From positions 1 through 5,584 of the forward strand of contig PGXI01000089.1 in NCBI GenBank assembly GCA_002839125.1: a stretch of 5,584 nucleotides of DNA, written 5' to 3'. Positions 1-3,956 of the stretch are shown here, in pieces. A program made the translations under genes and the position numbers. The number at the start of each line of letters is the position of its first letter. Position 1 is the stretch's first letter. Source of the DNA: Tenericutes bacterium HGW-Tenericutes-5. GTDB taxonomy: Bacteria; Bacillota_I; Bacilli_A; Izemoplasmatales; Hujiaoplasmataceae. The notes under the pieces were generated by a model. That model made no database searches. It had not been told where the DNA came from and saw only the letters and a list, made by a program, of their open reading frames with translations.

Positions 1-93
1 GCAGAAACAATAGGAGCAATTCAGGTTACACTTTTCAGTAACAATAAGGCAAAGCTGGAAGGTGCGGTTTGTCGGATTCACAGCAGCAGACAT
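1..93 (-). CDS. Radical SAM protein, N-terminal fragment (runs off left edge)
   Basis: Read leftward from an ATG at 93-91, the frame gives 31 residues ending at the window edge. They include IVTEKCNLNCSYCF, which has the CxxxCxxC motif that binds the [4Fe-4S] cluster of radical SAM enzymes (cysteine codons at 30-28, 18-16 and 9-7). The hydrophobic lead-in FQLCLIVTEKCNLNC is typical of the SPASM/peptide-maturase and sulfatase-maturase branch, but the substrate cannot be told from this piece. The start is uncertain. No purine-rich ribosome site precedes ATG 93; the coding-strand bases before it are pyrimidine-rich. The frame stays open upstream to a TAG near 187 without another ATG, GTG or TTG, and a GTG at 81 is an alternative start. 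G+C is far higher than in the following genes. The gene is divergent from the operon starting at 277. It may be 5'-truncated or a remnant. Confidence 0.6.
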   Translation of the reverse strand, partial: MSAAVNPTNRTFQLCLIVTEKCNLNCSYCFC

Positions 94-214
94 GGCAGAA
101 AGTTGGAAAAGGAGAGGGGTTATTGGTAAGGCAATCCGTTCCGGTGCATAGGTCGGCTCGAAATATTTTTTAAATAAATAAAACTTCTAATATTAGCTTT
201 TGTTAAAAACAATA

Positions 215-243
215 TTGACAAACGTTATCACAAATGATAACAT
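215..243 (+). promoter_or_regulatory. Sigma-A-type promoter of the five-gene operon
   Basis: A perfect -35 box TTGACA (215-220) lies 17 bases from a -10-like TAACAT (238-243, four of six consensus matches). This places transcription start near 250, just ahead of the regulator gene. The spacer contains a palindrome of TGATAAC half-sites, so this promoter is probably repressible. The flanks are very AT-rich; CTAATATTAG (187-196) is a perfect 10-base palindrome upstream, of unknown meaning. Confidence 0.7.
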
Positions 244-263
244 ATACATATATGATAACGTTT
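220..263. promoter_or_regulatory. Operator with three TGATAAC half-sites over the promoter
   Basis: GTTATCA (224-230) and TGATAAC (235-241) form a palindrome with 7-base arms and a 4-base spacer, lying between the -35 and -10 boxes. A third half-site, TGATAACGTTT (253-263), is the exact inverted copy of AAACGTTATCA (220-230), giving an 11-base inverted repeat. The third copy lies at the expected transcription start, just before the regulator's ribosome site. Bound protein would block RNA polymerase. I infer that the ligand is the winged-helix protein encoded immediately downstream, as in many self-repressing regulators. Confidence 0.65.
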
Positions 264-276
264 GGGGATGAAAGAG

Positions 277-819
277 ATGAAGAAAGACATTTTAAAAGTA
301 ATGATGCACCCTTTAAGAATAAAGATAATTCAAGAACTAGCAATGAAACAAAAAGCAACTACTAAAGAGATTCGAAAAGCTTGTGGCGATTGTTCTCAAG
401 CAACATTATATCGTCATTTAAAAGAGATGCTTGAATATGATTTGATAGAAGTTGTAGAAGAAAACAATATTAACGGAATAATTGAAAAAGTATATAGTAT
501 TAAGACTGATGTTTCTAAAGAGTTGATGAGTAAAAAGGACAAGATGAGTAAGGATGATTTTCAAAACATTTTTAATCAGTTTCTAATTACTATTATGTCG
601 GACTTGAGATCTTATTTAGAACAGAAGAATGCGATAGAAGAAATTCAAAACAATATCGGTTTGGTTAGTCAATCATTGTTTTTATCGGATGAGGAATTAT
701 TAGAAATGATGCGTGAGATAACGAAGATGATTGCTTTAAGAACTAACAATGAAAAAACTAAAGAAAGAAAACTTAGAAAAGTTTCTTATATAGTTACATC
801 TTCACTAGAAGAAAAATAG
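277..819 (+). CDS. Winged-helix (ArsR-like, HTH_20-type) transcriptional regulator
   Basis: This 180-residue protein is probably a DNA-binding repressor of its own operon. Residues 1-76 form a winged helix: HPLRIKIIQEL (11-21) is the first helix, a recognition helix lies around SQATLYRHLKEM (40-51), and the wing spans about 56-75. The LYRHL motif is characteristic of this family. Residues 82-180 are charged, mostly helical and unrecognised, and may dimerise or sense a signal. C36-G-D-C39 directly precedes the recognition helix, so metal or thiol sensing is possible but unproven. I chose ATG 277 because GGGG at 264-267 lies 9 bases upstream; ATG 268 and TTG 262 are in frame but place that site too close to the start or inside the gene. 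The gene ends 3 bases before the CPBP gene. Inverted repeats over the promoter support autoregulation. Confidence 0.85.
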   Translation: MKKDILKVMMHPLRIKIIQELAMKQKATTKEIRKACGDCSQATLYRHLKEMLEYDLIEVVEENNINGIIEKVYSIKTDVSKELMSKKDKMSKDDFQNIFNQFLITIMSDLRSYLEQKNAIEEIQNNIGLVSQSLFLSDEELLEMMREITKMIALRTNNEKTKERKLRKVSYIVTSSLEEK

Positions 820-822
820 TAT

Positions 823-1503
823 ATGAAAAAAGCGTTGCCTTATATTTTGCCGCTTTTTAGATCGTTTCTTTTTATAACTGGCGGGTTAATATTTGCACTT
901 CTAACAAAACAAACTTTAGAGGAAAGCTCTAATTACTGGCCTTTACTTTGTAGTCTGTATAACCTTATTACAATTTTAGTTTTAATCTTAGTTTGTCGGT
1001 ATGAAAAAATTAAGTATAAAGATTTATTAAGATTTAATCTTAAAGGAGTTAAAATTTCTCGTAGTTTAAAACATATTTTGATTATATTATTAATTGGAAT
1101 TATTGGAATGATTGGTTTTTCATTTATCTTTTATAACGGGTTACCAGAGTTTTTGATTAAACCAATCATACCTTGGCTTGCTATTGTCAATTTTTTCTTA
1201 TTACCAGTAACAATTGTTTTAGCAGAGATGCCACTATATTTCGGCTATTCTTTAAAAAGAATCAACAAAGGAAAATACTTTGGTTTAATATATGTAGTAT
1301 TCTTTTATGCATTACAACATAGTTTTATTCCTTTGTTAGTTGATTTGGAGTATATGCTTTACCGCTTTTTATCATTTTTACCATTAGCATTATTCGTTGG
1401 TTATAGATTCTTAAAAGATAATGATTTGACTAATTCCTTGATTGGTCATGGAGTGTTGGATCTTTCAACAAGCGTGCAAGTAATTATTATGTCGTTGCTT
1501 TAA
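823..1503 (+). CDS. CPBP (CAAX protease/Abi-like) family membrane protein, degenerate motif 1
   Basis: This 226-residue, very hydrophobic protein has about six or seven membrane segments (roughly 9-28, 40-58, 83-104, 117-134, 152-170, 184-197 and 205-225). It resembles CPBP intramembrane proteases (PF02517), whose members process prenylated proteins or give self-immunity to bacteriocins. Motif 1 (canonically EExxxR) appears as AEMPLY at 134-139: the first glutamate is Ala and the arginine is Tyr, leaving E135. Motif 2 is FYALQH with H166, and motif 3 is H209-GVL-D213, with Asp in place of the usual Asn. Catalysis is therefore uncertain; it could be a divergent protease or a non-catalytic binding protein. 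The start lies 3 bases after the regulator's stop, with only a weak purine stretch (AGAAGAAA, 807-814), suggesting translational coupling. Family assignment is fairly sure, function is not. Confidence 0.75.
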   Translation: MKKALPYILPLFRSFLFITGGLIFALLTKQTLEESSNYWPLLCSLYNLITILVLILVCRYEKIKYKDLLRFNLKGVKISRSLKHILIILLIGIIGMIGFSFIFYNGLPEFLIKPIIPWLAIVNFFLLPVTIVLAEMPLYFGYSLKRINKGKYFGLIYVVFFYALQHSFIPLLVDLEYMLYRFLSFLPLALFVGYRFLKDNDLTNSLIGHGVLDLSTSVQVIIMSLL

Positions 1504-1547
1504 AATTTTCAATTTTTTAAATATATAAAAGAAAGTAGGGAAGAATT

Positions 1548-1763
1548 ATGATATGGGATGTACTTAAAACATTTTGGCCTTTATTAGTGCTTCAGTTGGG
1601 ATTGCAGATAATAGCTTTAGTTAATCTTTCAAAACGAAGAAAAGTACGTTTTGATAACAAATTGATTTGGGTATTGATTATTGTTTTGGGAAACTTAGTT
1701 GGACCGGTTGCGTACTTTTTATTTAGAGGGGATGAATTTGATGACGGAAGCAGTGAAGATTAG
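1548..1763 (+). CDS. PLDc_N-domain small membrane protein (YxlE-like)
   Basis: This 71-residue protein has two membrane helices (about 8-28 and 38-60), a basic loop SKRRKVRFDNK between them and an acidic tail (DEFDDGSSED). The second helix, with GNLVGPVAYFLFRG, matches the PLDc_N domain (PF13396), a small membrane module also found at the N-terminus of cardiolipin synthases; no phospholipase HKD motif is present. B. subtilis YxlE is a stand-alone member encoded just before the ABC genes yxlF and yxlG, and the order here is the same. It is probably a transporter accessory or membrane regulator. The ribosome site AGGGAAG (1537-1543) is well placed. The last 23 bases overlap the ATPase gene, whose own ribosome site lies inside this gene. 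The 44-base gap upstream holds no terminator. Confidence 0.82.
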   Translation: MIWDVLKTFWPLLVLQLGLQIIALVNLSKRRKVRFDNKLIWVLIIVLGNLVGPVAYFLFRGDEFDDGSSED

Positions 1764-2676
1764 AGGATTAGTTAAGAATTATAATGGCTTAGTCGCTGTT
1801 AATAATCTTGACCTAACTGTACCGGAAGGATCAATCTATGGGTTTTTAGGACCTAATGGTGCGGGAAAGACCACAACTTTAAAGATGATTGCGGGGATGA
1901 CAGAACCAACTTCTGGTGAAATTGAGATCATGGGAAAAAAAGTAAGTTTTGGTAGTAATCAAAACCGTGAGATGATTGGTTATTTACCGGATGTACCAGG
2001 ATTCTATGATTGGATGAGTCCGGTAGAGTTTTTAAACTTTTCTGGAAGCCTATATAATATTGAAAAATCTGTATTGAAGTCAAGAATAGTTGAGTTATTG
2101 AAACTGGTAAATCTATATAAACAAAGAAGTAAGAAGATTGGAACTTTCTCGCGAGGAATGAAGCAAAGACTGGGGATTGCCCAAGCTTTAATCAATGACC
2201 CAAAAGTGGTTTTATTAGATGAACCGGTGTCAGCCCTAGATCCGATCGGAAGAAAAGAAGTTATGGATATAATTTCTAGTTTAAGTGCAAAAGTTACAGT
2301 ATTTTTCTCATCACATATCTTAGCTGATGTCGAAAGGATTTGTGACCGAGTTGTTATAATTAACGAAGGAAAGAAATTATTAGAAGATTCAATTGAACAT
2401 ATAAGAGAAGTTCCTGATGTTAGAGAACTAGAAATCGAATTAGAAACTAAAGAAGACGTTTTAAAACTTGAAGCGATAAAAGATTTAGATTTCGTTGAAG
2501 AAGTAGTTGTTGATAATCTTAAGGTTTTAATTAAAGCCCAAGATATTGATAAGTTAAGAGTTAAGCTCAATCAAATCTTTAATGAAGAAAATATCCTTGT
2601 TAAGAAGATGGTTGTTAAAGAAATATCCTTAGAAGATATCTTTATCAAGGTGGTGAATAATCATGATCAAGCTTAG
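1741..2676 (+). CDS. ABC transporter ATP-binding protein (YxlF/CcmA-like)
   Basis: This 311-residue cytoplasmic ATPase should drive the ABC-2 permease encoded next. Visible motifs are Walker A GPNGAGKT (37-44), the signature FSRGMKQRL (136-144), Walker B VVLLDEP (156-162, with E161 catalytic), D-loop SALDP (164-168) and the switch histidine H192. The Q-loop region reads IGYLPDVPG (79-87) with no glutamine, a variation I recall from ABC-2-type drug, Na+ and bacitracin exporters. Residues about 226-311 form a C-terminal beta-alpha-beta extension resembling DUF4162, typical of this subfamily. ATG 1741 was chosen because AGAGGGGA (1725-1732) ends 8 bases upstream. An in-frame ATG at 1732 abuts that site, and TTG 1699 lies deep within the preceding gene. 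The gene overlaps the PLDc_N gene by 23 bases and the permease gene by 14. The substrate is unknown. Confidence 0.93.
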   Translation: MTEAVKIRGLVKNYNGLVAVNNLDLTVPEGSIYGFLGPNGAGKTTTLKMIAGMTEPTSGEIEIMGKKVSFGSNQNREMIGYLPDVPGFYDWMSPVEFLNFSGSLYNIEKSVLKSRIVELLKLVNLYKQRSKKIGTFSRGMKQRLGIAQALINDPKVVLLDEPVSALDPIGRKEVMDIISSLSAKVTVFFSSHILADVERICDRVVIINEGKKLLEDSIEHIREVPDVRELEIELETKEDVLKLEAIKDLDFVEEVVVDNLKVLIKAQDIDKLRVKLNQIFNEENILVKKMVVKEISLEDIFIKVVNNHDQA

Positions 2677-3421
2677 TTTGCTTAAGAAGGAATTAATGGA
2701 GTATTTTAAAACTCCAAAGATACTAATTTTAAGTGTATTATTTATCTTTTTTGCAATTGCTTCACCAGCTTTAGCTAAATATATGAATGAGATTTTAAAA
2801 GCAGTTGCTAGTGACTTAGAAATAGTATTTCCTGATCCAACTTTTAAAGATGCATGGTTACAGTTTTACAAGAATATGAACTCGTTATGTTTAATCGTTT
2901 ATTTAATTGTTTTAACCGGTGTTGTTTCTAGTGAAAAGAGTAAAGGTTCAATTGTTTTGGTATTAACAAAGAATGTATCTAGATTACAGTTTTTATTATG
3001 TAAGTTTTTAGCCGGAGTAATTGTTTATACATTATTATTGCTCGTTTCAACCTTTGTTAGTGCTTATTACACACAAATACTCTTTGGTGTTTATAGTTAT
3101 CCAGGAATGATTGAATCAATTATTTTACTTTGGGTATTAGGAGTGTTTTATACCGCTTTAGGTATTTTTGTTAGTACTTTAGCTAAATCGCCAACTACAT
3201 CGGCTTTATTAGGCTTTTTTGGATTTGCACTTTTGCAAGTATTAAATATTTCCGAAAATATTTCTTTATATAATCCAGCTGGAGCTTCCTCGATAGTTAA
3301 TCAAATCCTTGTGGGTAGTTTTGATATGAGTTTATTCTTTATACCAGTTTTGATTGCTTTGTTATCATCGGGAGTTATGTTTGGAATAAGTTATTATATC
3401 TTTACCAAGCAAGAAATATAA
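2663..3421 (+). CDS. ABC-2 type transporter permease (YxlG-like)
   Basis: This 252-residue integral membrane protein has about six helices (roughly 19-38, 73-90, 110-138, 148-172, 178-194 and 225-247), the usual fold and length of ABC-2 permeases. After the second helix, EKSKGSIVLVLTKNVSR (91-107) matches the cytoplasmic coupling region of this family (an E, a short basic turn, then a 'T/S-x-x-x-S/R' stretch before the next helix). A 20-residue basic N-terminus with KKELMEYFKTPK is also typical. It should form the membrane channel, probably as a dimer, with the ATPase just upstream. The start is fixed by AAGGTGGTGA (2647-2656), one mismatch from the full anti-16S consensus and the strongest ribosome site in the operon. 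It lies inside the ATPase gene, which this gene overlaps by 14 bases. A terminator follows 16 bases after the stop codon. The substrate cannot be inferred; antimicrobial peptides or lipophilic toxins are plausible. Confidence 0.9.
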   Translation: MIKLSLLKKELMEYFKTPKILILSVLFIFFAIASPALAKYMNEILKAVASDLEIVFPDPTFKDAWLQFYKNMNSLCLIVYLIVLTGVVSSEKSKGSIVLVLTKNVSRLQFLLCKFLAGVIVYTLLLLVSTFVSAYYTQILFGVYSYPGMIESIILLWVLGVFYTALGIFVSTLAKSPTTSALLGFFGFALLQVLNISENISLYNPAGASSIVNQILVGSFDMSLFFIPVLIALLSSGVMFGISYYIFTKQEI

Positions 3422-3437
3422 ATAGACTTTAAATTAT

Positions 3438-3472
3438 AATAGGTAAGGTTAAAAACTTTGCCTATTTTTTTT
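3438..3472 (+). terminator. Rho-independent terminator of the five-gene operon
   Basis: AATAGGTAAGG (3438-3448) pairs with CTTTGCCTATT (3456-3466), an 11-pair stem with two G-T wobbles, around a 7-base loop. The stem runs into eight consecutive Ts (3465-3472). It starts 16 bases after the permease stop codon and closes the transcription unit. Confidence 0.9.
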
Positions 3473-3498
3473 ATTTAATTAAACACTTATGCTATAAT
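3470..3498 (+). promoter_or_regulatory. Extended -10 promoter for the DUF4250 gene
   Basis: TGCTATAAT (3490-3498) is a perfect extended -10 element. The -35 region 17 bases upstream (TTTATT, 3470-3475) is weak and overlaps the T-tract of the preceding terminator. Transcription should start near 3505, leaving a leader of about 105 bases. A second TATAAT at 3542-3547, with TTTATA 17 bases upstream (3519-3524), could be an alternative start. The leader also holds the odd palindrome GTTAAATTAAC (3531-3541), which I cannot assign. Confidence 0.65.
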
Positions 3499-3611
3499 AA
3501 TTGTTGAATTAAGAAAGCTTTATAAAAAAAGTTAAATTAACTATAATTGAAATTGTAAGTATAGAAGAAATAAAAAAATTAGGGCTATCAACTTTAGGAG
3601 TGGAATTGACA

Positions 3612-3809
3612 ATGAAAGAAAAATACTTAAAAATTGATCCATATATTTTATTAAGTGTAGTCAATACTAAACTTAGGGACTACTACACTTCATTACAATC
3701 TCTATGTGATGACTTAGGAATCGATTTAGCTTTGCTTGTTAAGAGATTAAAAGAGATTGGCTATATTTATGATCTGGAGAATAGACAGTTTAAATTGGTT
3801 AGTAATTAA
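3612..3809 (+). CDS. DUF4250 domain-containing protein
   Basis: This 65-residue soluble protein has no membrane segment. It matches DUF4250 (PF14056) through DPYILLSVVNTKLRDYY (9-25) and the closing IGYIYDLENRQF. The middle and C-terminal parts (roughly 29-60) look like a small helix-turn-helix-like unit: a helix SLQSLCDDLG, then IDLALLVKRLKEIG. A nucleic-acid-binding role is only a guess, and the family function is unknown to me. The length fits the family, whose members I recall as roughly 55-65 residues. ATG 3612 is preferred: AGGAGTGG (3596-3603) ends 8 bases upstream. GTG 3600 lies inside that site, and TTG 3606 gives a shorter spacing. The frame is open further upstream to a TAA at 3510-3512, without a usable start. 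The gene has its own promoter and terminator, so it is probably monocistronic and unrelated to the transporter. Confidence 0.87.
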   Translation: MKEKYLKIDPYILLSVVNTKLRDYYTSLQSLCDDLGIDLALLVKRLKEIGYIYDLENRQFKLVSN

Positions 3810-3833
3810 GCGTGTAAAAACTATATACTTATG

Positions 3834-3861
3834 AGTGAAAGAAATGTCTTTCACTTTTTTT
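3834..3861 (+). terminator. Rho-independent terminator after the DUF4250 gene
   Basis: AGTGAAAGA (3834-3842) and TCTTTCACT (3847-3855) form a perfect 9-pair stem with a 4-base AATG loop, followed by a T-tract to 3861. It lies 24 bases after the stop codon. The sequence from here to the next promoter (3862-3900) is T-rich and shows no gene. Confidence 0.9.
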
Positions 3862-3900
3862 ATTAATTTTGTTCGAGTATGTTTTTTTGGTGATAGTTTA

Positions 3901-3909
3901 TGTTAAAAT
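3901..3909 (+). promoter_or_regulatory. Extended -10 promoter for the Sel1-repeat gene
   Basis: TGTTAAAAT (3901-3909) is an extended -10 element with one mismatch to TATAAT. No good -35 lies at the usual distance; only a T-run (3882-3888) does, while TTGGTG (3887-3892) is too close. Transcription would start near 3916, about 38 bases before the TTG start codon. Confidence 0.55.
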
Positions 3910-3940
3910 AATTTTAAGTAAAAGAAATCTAATATTTAGC

Positions 3941-3956
3941 GGAGGTTAATGTTTTG
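3941..3956 (+). promoter_or_regulatory. Ribosome-binding site that selects a TTG start
   Basis: GGAGG (3941-3945) is 8 bases from TTG 3954-3956 but only 3 bases from ATG 3949-3951. The ATG opens a two-codon frame, ATG TTT TGA, whose stop overlaps the TTG. Spacing and the long open frame after it both favour TTG as the true start. One extra T in the TTTT run would instead put the ATG in frame. Confidence 0.7.

Noticed and set aside
1..129. Plus-strand open frame ending in TAA at 127-129 (42 residues)
   Set aside because: Its product resembles nothing and it lies opposite the minus-strand frame carrying a precise CxxxCxxC radical SAM motif; it is treated as that gene's shadow.
147..149. Minus-strand ATG at 149-147, nine codons to a TAA, as a leader or precursor peptide for the radical SAM gene
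   Set aside because: It is too short, with no ribosome site and no cysteine or core-peptide pattern.
1504..1547. Possible terminator or promoter in the gap between the CPBP and PLDc_N genes
   Set aside because: The gap is A/T runs with no stable hairpin plus T-tract and no paired -35/-10; only the ribosome site at its end is supported.
2004..2570. Minus-strand open frame of 188 codons
   Set aside because: It lies wholly antisense to the ABC ATPase, is rich in Ser/Thr/Ile as expected from reverse-reading AT-rich codons, and has no recognisable domain.
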